A DNA stretch of 64,000 nt from Apus apus (Eukaryota > Chordata > Aves > Apodiformes > Apodidae): positions 113,341,206-113,405,205 of the forward strand of contig NC_067283.1 in the NCBI RefSeq assembly GCF_020740795.1. Direction: 5' to 3'. Positions 11,321 to 23,340 of this stretch are shown one piece after another (positions within the stretch are counted from its first letter, which is position 1; each line of letters begins with the position of its first letter). Both the position numbers and the translations under genes were made by a program. The notes beneath the pieces are model-generated. The model saw only the letters and a list, made by a program, of their open reading frames with translations. It did not search any database and was not told the origin of the DNA.

Positions 11321-14300
11321 CTGGGGACAGGCTGCAGCAGCCCCCCTTTGGCACAGCCCCGGTAACGCTGTAGTATCGGTCCCCAAAACTATTTTTCTGG
11401 TTAAAGATGTATCAGAGATGCCGTGATACAGCATGCCTGAAGATGTGCCCCTGGTAACAGTGTTTGTTTAAGTAACGTGTTTTAGAAACAGGTGATACTG
11501 AGGATCAAAGATTTTATTGGCATTCCTTTCCAGCAATAATCTGTCTTAGCACCTCTTTATTGAAACACCTGCACTGGAGCCCTTCGTACCACATCAGCCT
11601 GCAGTAAGTTCTGCACCATCTGATTTTCAGGGAAGCGAGGCACTGGAGTAGGCAAGACTGGAAAATATCAGGAGTAATGTTTCAGCTGCAAACGCATTTA
11701 AGCACATGGCATGACACCTTGTGTTACCTGCACTGTGCATTGTTAGAGGGAGAGAGGAAATCATACACATCAGGGTCTGAGATCTTATTGGCCACATGGA
11801 ATCTACCCAGAGAGGAGATCAATTAAAATCCATTACTTGCACCCCATGAGCTCTTCCAGGCACCTAATGCATTGTGAGAGCATTACAAACTGCACAGGTT
11901 TGATAGGAATTATATACAAGTTAAAATCACTAAGTGCAAACTGTATACAGTGGTTCTTGCTCTCTATTATTAATTACACATTAATCACTTGAGATGTGCT
12001 TACAGCTACATTCTTCTTCCAGCAGCAGCATCTAAACTCCTGTTCTTGAAAACAACCAGAACTGTAGCACTCTGCTTCAGGTTACTGAGTTAAGTCTCGA
12101 TTCCAGTTAGGAAAGTTAAAGTGTTTGGAGTTCACAGTTTTCAGGAGCTAACTCTTAATTTTAACTAGTGTGCATACCGTGGACTTTGATTTGGCACCCC
12201 CTTCACCTCCCATTGTTATTATTGTGTTTTAAGTTGTATTATGCTAGTGAATTAATCTACAAGGTTATCTAAGAAAAGACTTGTGGCTACTCCCATACTC
12301 AGAGCAAATTTTTGGGGCAAGTAAGTTACTAAAACTGACCAAATCATTTTATAGTTATCACTTTCACTTCTTAACGCCTACACTCATAAGCCTCAAACAT
12401 GAAAGCAGGAATTGGACTGAATAACAATTAGGAGTGTGATGGACAGTGGTAGAAAAGGTGCTTGCTTTTGCAAAAGTTAGAAGGTCACAGATGATTTCTT
12501 CTCTTTGTAGGCCTCTAAACTTGTGCTAAAAGATGTGCTGTCACAAGTACACAGATAGAGAAGACACATAGGTATAGGAGATACAAAACAAGAATTTAAT
12601 TTCCTGTTTTCTCAAAACTGTCTTTGGGATAAATGAAACACTTAAAACAAAAAATCCAAACCCTCATAAATACTCCACTGAACAGAGAATCCAAAAGGCT
12701 GCACATATGTAAAAACGCAGTTTCATGAAGTCGTACCTTGCCATCTTCTATGTCTGCTGATGAGCACACCTAAGGAGGCAGCATTAGATAAGCTACACTG
12801 AAGAGAGGGAACAGACTGGTGACTGGGTTTGGAACATCACAGAGCAAGCCATGACACAAGTAAGGCGGTGTTTGAGAATACTGTGGAAATTATGCTGTCA
12901 TGTGCTAGCCTTTGATTTAAGAATCTTCCTTGATTTTAGGCATCACAATTCATATGAATGGTTGGCCCATAAGACCAAGCACGCAGGCTAGCCAAGGCCA
13001 GGTGTGAGCAGCATCCACCTCTACGTGGTTTACCACTATACCTGATGTTCTTGCTCTTTCTGTGCACACCTGTGTATATGTTTGGAGGTTATCCTACGGT
13101 TGTGTTTTTCAACATTCTGAGATGTTTTACAGCTCCTTTCCAGCCAGCTGTTTGAGCTGTGATCCAAGCTGCCTGCTCTACATGCAGGACTGTGGGAAGA
13201 GCAGTGAAAAGAGCTTTAATGCTGTAGCACATTCCCTTGTGTCCTTTCTGGAAAATTAATGACTTATGAGCTGCAGCCTGAGTAGAGAGGAGCTCTAACT
13301 GGCAACAGCATGTGGGTATTATAACCTGAACAAACTTCCATTTCACGAGCTTGGGTGTGGATGAGACCAGCACTAAGACAAAAGCCAAAATCAGAGCACT
13401 GGTAACTTTCACTGCAGAAAAATTTTAAGTTCTTTACCAACTGTGGCTGGGACGGTTGTGACAGTTTAGAATTTACTAAGTAAATGACCCAAGGGCAGCT
13501 TTCTCCAGCCCAGGGGGAAATAATTCAAGGCCAGATTTTAATCCAGTGAAATCAGTAGGGGAATTCTCAGGTCTTTAGTGCTGCTTACTAATCATGTGTA
13601 GTACTGAGAGGAAAGCAGTGATTTATTGTTTTGAAAGAGCAGGCATATTGTACCATTGCTGCGTGCACAAAAATGTTAAAAATAATAACTGTTCAACAGA
13701 TATGAATGGTATTTAAAAAAAATATAAAAATTAAACCAAACATCACATCAAGACAAGTTATATTCTTCATCCATCAAAATGGTAGGAAGAGAGATGAGGG
13801 CTCAGGATGGTTTAGAATGAGTCGTTGGCTTTCAGTTTTCACTCTCTCTGTTACAAGTTGTATTAATAAATTAGTAATGATGGAGTTTCTTGCACAGGGA
13901 AAACTACCTGGTATGGCAACTTCCGCTTTTAATAATGTATGACACTGTCTTGTTTATTTTCTGACTTAAAGCTGCCAGCTATGGAACAGTCATTATCTAG
14001 AAGGCATCTAATAGTACAATCCTGCCTACTTCAAGAAGATAAGAAAAAGCAGAGAGAAATAATGCAGAGAGTAAAACCCAAATGGTTAGCTGCCAAAGCA
14101 GCAAAAGAAAAGGCTAATGTACTGGGAGAAATGAGTAAAGAGGGAGCAGAGTGGAATAACTTAGATTTCTCTGGAATATGTGACACAGGATGCAGGCAGT
14201 GCTTCCCTTCTCATCACTGTATGGGCTAGCATAAATTTGTTCATCTTCAGGATGTCTGTGCTGTGAAAGAAGAAAGCTAGAATGATGGCTATACATTTAC

Positions 14301-17300
14301 AGGCTCCATTTGTTCCAGGCTTTCTGTAATCTTACCTTGGTCTGTTAACCTGGTTTATAAGTCCTGGCTGTTTAATCTAGCATTGGTACCGAATGCTAGT
14401 AAATTATCACATCTATCCTCACAAATTGGCGTATCAGTTCCAAAGCCAGTTGTCCAGTTGCAGTTTCAGTTTGCCCATAAGCAGATAAGCTCCATAAAGG
14501 CAGACTCCTACTGGGAGTTCACTGAAGGACCTTAAAGATGACCTCCGATTTTGTTTGAATGAGAGCTACTGTTACTACATCGACAAAAGTATTCAAAACC
14601 CCCTTTTGTTTTGTTTTTTATTTCAGGCAAGGGCTAGAATATGGCTAATGGTTAAGAAAACAAATGAAACAACTTAAGTAGCATAACCAGATTGTGGCTT
14701 CTCAGCTGTACCAGGGCTTGCAAGCAATGCAAATGCAGTGAGGCACTGCTGCAAACCAGTCCTCTCTCTGCTTGCCTGTGCCTTGTGCAGGGCCAAGGGC
14801 CACCACGCCAGCAGGCACTCATCAGTGAGAGACGTAGGAGTCAGCAGATGCGTGACATGTGGCTTGGCCGTAATGGCAGATTCTGGTTCTCACAGGCTGT
14901 GTTTAGTCCTTGTGACACTGGCTTAAAGCCATGAATATTACGGTGTGGAGAATCACACAACTGAGGGAGAAGGGTGCCAAGTATCACAGGGTACCAGTGG
15001 TTCTGGATGTGTCTATGGGCCACCCTGCAGCAAGGGGACAGGTGATTCTAAGCAAGTACAGGCTTTCCCGTTCCCAGCAACTGGAGTTTCTATGGGAATT
15101 TGTGGGATGCCTATCTAGTTGCTACCTGGAAAGGAAAAGTAATTTGTTCTGAAAAGGATATGCTTCAAAATAGAATCACAGAATCATTCATGGTTGGAAA
15201 GGACCTCTGAGATCACTGAATCCAACCATCAACCCAAAAAACCCCAGACAAACAAAACCAACCACACACACTCTACCAAAATACACCTCGCCCCTCCACC
15301 TCAGCCACTAGACCATGCCCTGAAGTGCCACATCTACATGTTTCTTGAACACATCAGAGGGTGGTGACTCCACCACCTCCCTGGGCAGGCTGTTCCAGTG
15401 CCTGAACACTCTTTCAGTATAGAAATTCTTCCTAATATCGAATCTAAGCCTTACCTGCTGCAACTTCAGGCCATTTCCTCTGGTCCTATCACTATTTACT
15501 TGGAAGAAGAGGCCAACACCCACCTCCCTACAACCTCCTTTCAGGTAGTTGTAAAGGGCGATGAGGTCTCACCTCAGCCTCTTCTTCTCCAAAGCAAACA
15601 TCCCCAGTCCCCTCAGCCATTCCTTGTATGACTTGTTCTCTAGGCCCTTCACCAGCTTGGTAGCTCTCCTCTGGGCATGCTCCAGCACCTCAATGTCCTT
15701 CTTGTAGTGAGGGGCCCAGAACTGAACACAGTACTTTAGGTACAGCCTCACCAGTGAGCAGAAGCTGTTGCCTTGCACAACAGCAGCAAGTGTCTCTGCA
15801 CTGATGCACAGTTACTTGCTCCCTGCCAAGGCGGCTCTTCCCAGTCCCGGCCTGTTCAAAGCACTGGACAGAGAGTACAACCTCACACTCGGAGTAAAGC
15901 AGGCTCATAAAGTAAGCATCAGTGGTGAAGGGGTATGTTTAAGGAAGACGGAAGGAGTAAGAGGAAGAAAGTCAGGTCTCAGTTTGGGGAAATGCAGGTA
16001 GTGGCAGGGTTGTACCTTTAACTTCTTACTTGCTTTAGGGCAAATTTTGGAAGTTGAAACTAACCACTCCTGAGGTGAGACTGTAGGACTCATCATCACA
16101 GCGCACCCTCTAAAGAGACAGCTCAATCCTTGCTTCCTCTGCTGTAGATCACAGCTCTTTGGAGGTTTCCTCCATATTGCCATGGTGATCAAAAAGGAAG
16201 TGTTAGAGTATCGTGTAAGTGTCACTAGTCAATATACTATGCTAATAAATAAAACAGTCTTGAATCCACTGTCAGGCACTGAGGAGAAGTGGCACAGTAC
16301 AGCTTATGACCGTATAATTAAACTCTCTTCTTCCAAGTCAGGGCAGCCTCGTCCATAGTGCCTGCTGAAAAAAAGTCCAGCCTTGTGCTATGCCTCCTCA
16401 ACGGTGCCAGGAGCACTGCTTGGGAATACGCCAGCTGGCAGGGCCTGATCCAGATCAGGGAGCCTGCTGACAACTCAGCAGCAAAGACAATCACAGGAGG
16501 GTACTCAAGCCTCTGCTCTGGCTCCCTTTGCTAGTGGGAAACCCTGCTGAGCACTGCCTCCAGCTGTCCACACCGTTTGCATGTTTACCATCTTCCCAGC
16601 TCTGCTTTGGATTACCATCTCCCTTCAGGCTGCTGTGGAGCAGCTAGCCTTGAACAGTATGGATGCACATGAATCCATGCCAATCAGCCTTCCCTCCCTC
16701 AGCAGTATAGATATGCTGGGCTTAAGTCATGCTTAAGATTAATTTTTTAAACTGAAAAGATCTTCTTGACTGTAGACAGTTGGCAGATCCCATCCACTTC
16801 TCAACATATCCTTCTGCCTTGGGAATGGCATTGCTTAAGGTTTTTCAAGAACAGCTTTTGTAATGTCTTCAGTACAAAGGTACACCACAGTCATGATAAA
16901 ACCAATTATCCTAAAGCAGAATTAATGCTGGGCTTAAAAAAGGAAATTCAGTTTCTGAAGTTACTAAAGTACACAAAGTGGACTGTTATCAGTACCTTAG
17001 TATTTTTAGAATACTGTTGAATTAAATTAACAGGAAGAACATTGGTGGGAGTAAACTGGTCTGATGATTGAAGTTTAAACACTGCCACTTTTTTCCAGCT
17101 CTGAATTATGAGACTGCATAATTTTTAATTTATTTTTTTTTCCATGATAGATGATAGATGTTCAGTTTCAGCTCGGAAAAATCTTATTTTATTTGCATTT
17201 ATCTTGTTAAACTATGGAGACATCTTATAAAAACTAGGCAAGTATGCTTCACAGATGTGACCGTCTGTCAGAAAGTTGTGTACTGATATTTATTGTATAG

Positions 17301-19600
17301 CACAGAATACACAGAAATGGCCGGTGCAGACACAAAAATGTCAGCCACCATCAGATGCCACAGGCAGTGTTTGGTGGTGGGAGGGTGAGATGAGGCCCAG
17401 TGCCCACCACCCTCTGCTGGTCGGCAGCCGGGAAGCACCTGGGGCTGGAGCCCCTCTCAGCTTTATGGCCCAGGGGCAAGGGCTGGTTAAAAGTTGCTTT
17501 CCAGGTTAGTTGATTTTGTGTTTGTTTTTGGTGTTTTTTTTATTCTTAAATGATCAGCTATGAATTATTAATTTGCACGAATGTCTGAAGCTGACTCTCT
17601 CTGCTCCATTAAAATCTGGCATCCCCTGGGGGCTTTATTTCTCTTTTTTCCCCACAAGTCTACAGCTTGCCTCAGAACAGCCATGCATCCTACTGTGAAA
17701 TGGTGCAACTTAATTTATAGCAGAACTGACACTGCAGCTTTGGGATTAAAAAGTCTGAAGGGTTTCATGTTGTTTCCTAGGAAACCTTAGAATCATCAAA
17801 CTGTAGGACAGGCTGCAGAAGAAAAGGTTATTTTGGATCTAGGCCGGTGATCTGCCTGCAATCTAGCCCAGGTCTTGGGATCACCTCTTCATAAAAATCC
17901 AGCTGACCCTGAAAGACAGATTCTAAAATACTTAATGAGTTTATCCTCCTCTAGCTCATCCCAGTTAAGTGGCTGGGATGTTTGCGACTTTTAAAAATTT
18001 ATTAAGGAAATGACTCAAACCAAAAACCTTTCTCTCTGTTTGAATTTGACATTGCCCATTCCAGGCTTTATACACTGGAAAGCTTTTAGAGTTGTAACTT
18101 AATGCTCTGTGAAAGGAAATGAATCCATAAACCCATGTTAGAATGAAGGACAGATACATTCAATCAATATAAACAATATCCAAACTGCAGTAAATTAAGC
18201 CTCCTTATCTGTTGAATCATTTGTATCAAATAAATTTTGTTTCTTTGTGAGAGATCTTTCTAGATATGGATTGAAAAAAAAATGCAAGTGACAGTGCCAA
18301 TGACAAATAAATGCTCATTTTTATGAACTTCACTAAAGAAATCCAGCTTTGTTATTGATGGGAATTTTGTATTTTTCATAGAATTTTCTTGCAACAAAAA
18401 TACAAAAAGTATAAAACTTCTTAATGTTCCCTGAGCACCAGTAAATATTGATCTTGAGCACAAAAACAGTCAATCAATGTAGAGATAAAACAGTGTACTC
18501 AAATTATTCTTTAAGCCTGTGAGAACACAGACAAGCTTGTATGAGTAGATGAAATATATTCCTAATATATATGGTGTTTTTCTGACCTGTTTCCTCTATT
18601 TCCATGTAACTTCAGTACTTCATTGTGAAGAACATGAAAACAAATAAAGGAAATCTATTGATTGGGTCACCTCCTTGTGATTCTGCAGAAGTTCCTCCCA
18701 GATGCAAGCACCTTGGAATCCTCTGAGGGAGCTTACGTACGGAAAAAAAAGTAATACAGGCTCACTAAGAAGACCAGCCTCCTGTGGTTCAGACATTTCT
18801 CTGTTATTTAGCTCTAACACAGAGTATTTAACAGAATAGTGCATAACATACTTCTTCAAATATCAAAGCAAAACACTTTGATGGCATTTAATAGGATTAA
18901 TTTGTCAGTCTGGTAATTTCAGAAGAAATACTGCTAATTTTTGGAAGGATGAGAACAAAACACAGTGCTTTTAACTCTGTTTTGAACATAACAATCAAAA
19001 GACAGTATGGGGTTTAGATTATGATGTTTCTGGCTTACCTTTCTGTGCAAACCCCATTATAATTAGTAGCAGTTTTACAAAGGGAATGTGAGATGGGTAT
19101 TGGCCACAGGGTGCCTTGGAAAAAATACAAACCATAAACTATAGACATAGATATGGGCAATTAGGCTTTAATAATAAAAATTGCAATAATACAATACCTT
19201 CCATCAAAACGTAAATGCTTTACAAATTCTAATTAAGCTGTAAGATACGATTATCTCATTTTACAAATATTATTAGCTGCATGTAACAGCAGGACTGACA
19301 GCCTAAGTGACCTTCTCAAGAACGTAGGAAAGGCAGGAAAAAAATAACGTATCTGTCCCTTTCCTGACAGTGTTTCCATTTGTATCAGGAAAGTATTTTC
19401 AAAGGTTAGCAGTCTTTTTTTTTTTTTTCTTTCCCCTTCCGCTCGAGGCAATTATTGTTTTATAAAAGCTCCATTTGAAGCAGTTTTAATTCCAAGTCCC
19501 TACATCTTAGCACCAACGTTACTCTTTTTGCTTGGAACGTCATCAGCTTTATTTGCTGCTTAGGGAGTTTCAAGTCTGAAGCTACAGTAAACGTCTTTTT
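11321..19600. other. Intergenic region between two divergent genes
   Basis: AT-rich DNA with no exon I can support on either strand. It contains one clear CR1 (15171-15765). The open frames at 13.9-14.3 kb, 16.8 kb and 17.3-17.8 kb have no recognisable domains, no flanking splice signals that make a gene model, and ordinary local composition. Regulatory elements may exist but cannot be recognised without comparison to other birds. Confidence 0.55.
15171..15765 (-). mobile_element. CR1 fragment with C-terminal RT remnant
   Basis: It opens with TAGAATCACAGAATCATTCATGG, then GGTTGGAAAGGACCTCTGAG. It reaches back about 595 bases into reverse transcriptase-derived sequence, where the reverse strand still reads [31 protein letters not shown] 3' UTR portion reads [21 protein letters not shown]. 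It belongs to a relatively young CR1 group but is 5'-truncated and frame-broken. Confidence 0.93.
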
Positions 19601-20220
19601 CATCACAAGCCTCGTGTTTAGACGCTGCTTGCTTGGCTACCCAGCCAGCGCTCAGGTCCCAGGGCTTTGCTGATCTCCTCGTGTTCAGCAGCACCGCTCT
19701 TCTGCCACTGACCTCGAGCGAACGCGGCTGCCACGAAGGACGCCGAGGCTAGGCGGAGGCTGGAGAACCCTTCCCACAGCAGACGCAGCTCGGGCGCGGC
19801 TCCCCCGCAAACGCGTCTGCGACCTCCTGCCTGCCCAGGGGCGAGGGCAGAGCCCGCAGCACCTCCCGGTTCCCAGCGCCGCGCCGGGCGGGGAGGCAGC
19901 TCGGCCGGAGGAAAGCTCTCAGGCCAGGCCCGCCGCGAGGCGCTGCTGGCGGCGGCACTTCCCACCGAGAAAACGCCGGGGCTCCTCCCGCGCCGGGCAG
20001 GGCCGGGAGGCGGAGGACGGAGCCCTTGGGCGCCTCCCGCTCAACCACCGCGCTGCAAGGAGGGCCTGCCCAGCCCGGGGGCCGGCGCCGCTCGGCCCGG
20101 GGACCCTGCGGGGCGGGCAGGGAGCGGCCGAGGCCCGGCGCAGCCCCGGCGGCGGGGAACGCGCGGGAACGCGCGGGGACGCCGGGGAGAAGCAGCCACC
20201 GCCGCCGAGCCCGCCGCGCA

Positions 20221-20230
20221 GCGCATGCGC
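20221..20230. promoter_or_regulatory. NRF1 palindrome
   Basis: GCGCATGCGC is a perfect match to the core NRF1 site. It lies 215 bases upstream of the SPIDR start codon in the CpG island. Confidence 0.7.
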
Positions 20231-20242
20231 ACACGGGCCCCG

Positions 20243-20250
20243 TGACGTCA
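20243..20250. promoter_or_regulatory. CRE (CREB/ATF site)
   Basis: TGACGTCA is the full palindromic CRE, 12 bases downstream of the NRF1 palindrome. It contains a CpG and would be methylation-sensitive. Confidence 0.7.
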
Positions 20251-20270
20251 CCGCGCGGCGGAACGGCCGC

Positions 20271-20275
20271 CCAAT
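20271..20275 (+). promoter_or_regulatory. CCAAT box (NF-Y)
   Basis: CCAATCAGAG contains a forward CCAAT with the preferred NF-Y 3' flank CAG. It is 170 bases upstream of the start codon, which suits a TATA-less promoter. Confidence 0.65.
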
Positions 20276-20294
20276 CAGAGGCCGCGGCTCCGGT

Positions 20295-20303
20295 GGCGCC
20301 AAA
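20295..20303 (-). promoter_or_regulatory. E2F-like site
   Basis: GGCGCCAAA reads TTTGGCGCC on the - strand, which fits the E2F core TTTSSCGC. It suggests S-phase regulation, as expected for a recombination-repair gene. Motif match only. Confidence 0.5.
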
Positions 20304-20373
20304 GCCGGACAGGGCGGGGGCGTGGCCGCCGGCGCGGGCAAGCGCGCGGGCCGGCGGGTTTCCCGGCGCCCCG

Positions 20374-20407
20374 CCCCCCCCCCCTCCCCCCCCCCCGGGG
20401 CCCCCCC
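20374..20407. repeat. Poly-C tract in the SPIDR 5' region
   Basis: Two runs of 11 C separated by one T, then GGGG and 7 C. The opposite strand is poly-G with strong G-quadruplex potential. Length is likely variable and hard to sequence correctly. Confidence 0.85.
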
Positions 20408-20409
20408 GG

Positions 20410-20415
20410 CACGTG
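20410..20415. promoter_or_regulatory. CACGTG E-box
   Basis: GGCACGTGACC contains a palindromic E-box with flanks favoured by USF/TFE3-type bHLH-ZIP factors. It lies 29 bases upstream of the SPIDR start codon, so it may sit in the 5' UTR. Confidence 0.5.
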
Positions 20416-20444
20416 ACCGCGGACGTGGCCGCCGCGGCGGGGCG

Positions 20445-20465
20445 ATGGTGATGGCCGGTGGGCAG
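20445..20465 (+). CDS. SPIDR: SPIDR coding exon 1 (start codon)
   Basis: A seven-codon start exon (MVMAGGQ) ends at CAG|GTACCT with the donor at 20466. It joins in phase 0 to exon 2, giving MVMAGGQ-RKRFWNAE. Human SPIDR likewise starts with a short exon before its RKRSWN block. ATG 20445 has G at -3 and +4. The second in-frame ATG (20451) is equally good and would shorten the protein by two residues. The frame remains open upstream, but without another ATG that I can see. The exon lies in the CpG island just after the E-box. Assignment depends on position, phase and promoter context, because seven residues are too few for homology. Confidence 0.65.
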
Positions 20466-20520
20466 GTACCTGCGCGCGCCGGGCGGGGCGCGGCGGGGGG
20501 GCCCGGGGGGCAGCGGGGCC

Positions 20521-20560
20521 GCCCTGCCCTGCCCTGCCCGGCCCGGCCCGGCCCGGCCCC
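20521..20560. repeat. GCCCT/GCCCG pentanucleotide repeat
   Basis: Three GCCCT units are followed by four GCCCG units and one GCCCC. It lies 55 bases inside SPIDR intron 1. The - strand carries regularly spaced G-triplets. Confidence 0.85.
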
Positions 20561-20900
20561 GGGGCTGAGCCCCCCCGCCCCGCCCGGGGGCCGGGGAGGA
20601 GAAGTCGGCTCCGGGTCGTTCCGAGGGGAGCCAGGGGGGGCAGGGGGTCCCTGTCACCTCCTCCGCGGCGGCCTCCCCGGCGCGACATTAACGCTCCCGC
20701 CCTCGGGAGGCGGTGTGAGCTCGGGGGACAGCGGTGTCCAGCCCTTTCGTTCAGCCGTGGCGGGGGGGGAAGGAAAACTGCGAGAGGGAAAGGGGCTTGT
20801 AAAAGTTATCAAGGCTTAACGCCCTTTTGAGGGTCTTAGCTCCGCGGGGCGTGAGTGGGACTGGAGGGAGGAGCAGCGCCCCGTGCCTTCTTCGGGTCTG

Positions 20901-20930
20901 TCTCCCTCCCTCCCTCCCTCCTCCCTCCTG
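20901..20930. repeat. TCCC microsatellite
   Basis: Tandem CTCC units form a pyrimidine tract inside the CpG island, early in SPIDR intron 1. Confidence 0.8.
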
Positions 20931-22211
20931 CGGGGCGCCCGGCGGGACCTGCGGGACGGGCGTGAGGTGCTGCCTGCGGGGCGCAGGGCTTCGCCAGCAC
21001 CGCGGTGCTGCTGGAGGACGGGCGGGCTGCAGCTGTCACTGCTCGATGGGTACCAATAGGGTTCAAGTGGCAGATGAGGATTTTAAAGCATTTTCCGTTT
21101 AGCGTATGGATAAAACGTTGTGAGTATTCTACACCGATTTGTAACTATAACCACGTTTGAATGAGGTTTTTTTTGCGGAAGGAAATGCGAACAACAGGCT
21201 TAAGATAACCTACTGTGTATTTCATTCACATTACCTCTTAATCCTGATACTACACATACTTACATCTAAAAAGTTTTTAAATTCTTGACTAGTGGAAAAC
21301 TGCACACTTCAACTGTCAAGATTTAACCAGCTCTTTTTGCAGTGTGATGGCAGCTTTTGATAATAGCAGTTCCTTTGGCAGGCAAAGATAATGTTCCTCG
21401 TTACTGTATCAATGAAAGCTATACTGGTCAGGTCAAAACACAGCAGTCCTTTCCACTTGCTGACTACTAGTTGAACCTTTTGAAAAAATAAACCAACCTG
21501 ATATATAACAGAAAGCTATGATACTGTTGATAATTTAATCTTGTGAAAGCTTTTCTAAAATACTTGTGTTGTAACCATTTTGACAGAGTGCAGACTTCTG
21601 TCTAACTGACTGCATGGCACACTCATTAATACAATGTGCATCTGAATAGAGTTCTTGTTCCGTAAGAGATGTTTTTCTTCTTAATGTAAGCATATAGCGA
21701 TTTATACTCTTCCTTAGATAAGCAGGTATAGGTTAAAAAAATCCTGATATTCAAGTGTTAATATTATGTGCATCTCTATATATATCTCAGTCAATGAGAA
21801 TAGCCTTTCATTAAGAATAGTAAAAATCATGAATGCAAATAAAGGTTTTAAAGCACTGTTTTAAAAATGTGTCACACATCAGTAACAATAGAAAAAGAAT
21901 TTTAAGATTTTTTTATTTATTTTTTTTTCTCCCATGCATGCTGACAATGTGGAAGGAAATATGCCAGGTCATTGTGACCATGGTCATACAGTTCACATTT
22001 TTTTCAGGAATTATTACAGCTTGATGAGGTCCTTTCTCAGGATCGTATGTATGCTTGCAAATTGTCTTTGGAATATAGGCATACTGGTTTTGACAGGAAC
22101 AAAAAAGTAATCTTGGCTTGAAAAAAAATATACAGGCTATGGTTTTAATTCTTAAACCTTTATTTAAATCCTCACTTCACGGTTTAAAGTGCAAGGATGT
22201 TTTAATAATTT

Positions 22212-23340
22212 GTGCAAGGCATTTGACACTGTCCCACACAACATCCTGGTCTGCAAACTGGCAAGACATGGATTTGACAGATGGACCACTTAGTGGATAA
22301 GTCATTGGCTGGATGACTGCACCCAGAGAGTTGTGGTTAATGGTTCTGTGTCCAAGTGAAGGCAGGTGACGAGTGGTGTCCCTCAGGGGTCAGTATGTGG
22401 ACCGGTGCTATTTAACATCTTTGTTGGAGACATGGACAGTGAGATTGAGTGTATCCTCAGCAAGTTTGCTGACAATACCAAGCTATGTGGTGTGGTTGAC
22501 ACCCTAGAGGGAAGGGAGCATCCAGAGGGACCCTGACAGGCTGGAGAGCTGGGCCAGTGCCAGCCTCATGAAGTTCAACAAGGCCAAGTGCAAGGTCCTG
22601 CACCTGGGTTGGCACAACCCCAGGCACAAATACAGGCTGGATGGAGAATGGCTGGAGAGCAGTCCTGAGGAAAATACTTGGGGGTGGTAGTAGATGAGAA
22701 GCTCGACATGAGCCACCAGTGTGCGCTGGAGCCCAGAGAGCAACTGCATCCTGGGCTGTATCAAAAGAAGTGTGGCCAGCAGGGCCAAGGAGGCGATTCT
22801 GCCCCTCTACTCTCATGAGACCCACCTGGAGTTCTACATTCAGCTCTGGAATCCTCTTCACAGGAAAGACATGGAGCTGTTGGAGAGGGTCCAGAGGAGG
22901 ACTCTGAAGACGATCAAAGGGCATGACCACCTCTTCTCTGAAGACAGGCTGAGGAAGTTGGGGCTATTTAACCTAGAGAAGAGAAGGCTCCAGGGAGACC
23001 TTATAGCAGCCTTCCAGTGCCTGAAGGGGCTACAAGAAAGCTGGGGAGGGGCTTTTCACCAGAGAGGGCAGTGATAGGACAAAGGGTAATGGCTTTAAGC
23101 TGAAAGAGGGTAGATTTAGGTTAGACATCAGGAAGTTCTTCACCATGAGGACAGTAAGGTACTGGAATAGGTTGCCCAGGGAGGTTATGGAAGGCTCTTC
23201 CCTGGAGGTTTTTAAGGCCAGGTTGGATGAGGCTTTCTGCAGCCTGGTCTAGTGTGAGGTGTCCGTGCTGACAGCAGGAAGGTTGGAACCTCATGATCTT
23301 TAAGGTCCCTTCTAACCTTAACCATTCTATGATTCTATAA
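22212..23340 (+). mobile_element. Long CR1 copy with degenerate reverse transcriptase
   Basis: It is 1.1 kb in forward orientation. The 5' part encodes the RT palm in a broken frame: KAFDTVPHNIL, then [18 protein letters not shown], then SKFADNTKL, where the usual FADD catalytic motif has become FADN. Stop codons and frameshifts follow. Later blocks give LLERVQRRTLKTIKGH, then the 3' UTR and GATTCTATAA terminal units. The copy is 5'-truncated, in the sense orientation of SPIDR intron 1, and certainly inactive. Confidence 0.95.

Larger units (their letters stand above)
19650..20900 (+). promoter_or_regulatory. SPIDR: CpG island promoter of SPIDR
   Basis: The region is extremely GC- and CpG-rich with AT-rich flanks. 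It carries, in order towards the gene, a palindromic NRF1 site, a full CRE, a CCAAT box, an E2F-like site and a CACGTG E-box, all within 230 bases upstream of the start codon. There is no TATA box. This is typical of a housekeeping or DNA-repair gene. The transcription start is probably between about 20290 and 20440 (inferred). The island extends about 600 bases upstream on the other strand, so antisense initiation is possible. No supported coding exon lies there. Confidence 0.75.

Noticed and set aside
10694..11434. Several 90-200 codon frames on both strands around the first CpG island
   Set aside because: They are low-complexity CpG-island artefacts. Only the short exon at 10990-10934 has a family match and a splice donor.
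17790..17880. AGAATCATCAAACTGTAGGAC as a CR1 3' end
   Set aside because: Only a weak resemblance to the terminal unit, with none of the following CR1 blocks.
19749..20657. Long - strand open frame (about 300 codons) in the SPIDR CpG island
   Set aside because: GC-rich DNA lacks stop codons by composition. The product is a Pro/Arg/Gly/Ala low-complexity string, with overlapping equally long frames on both strands.
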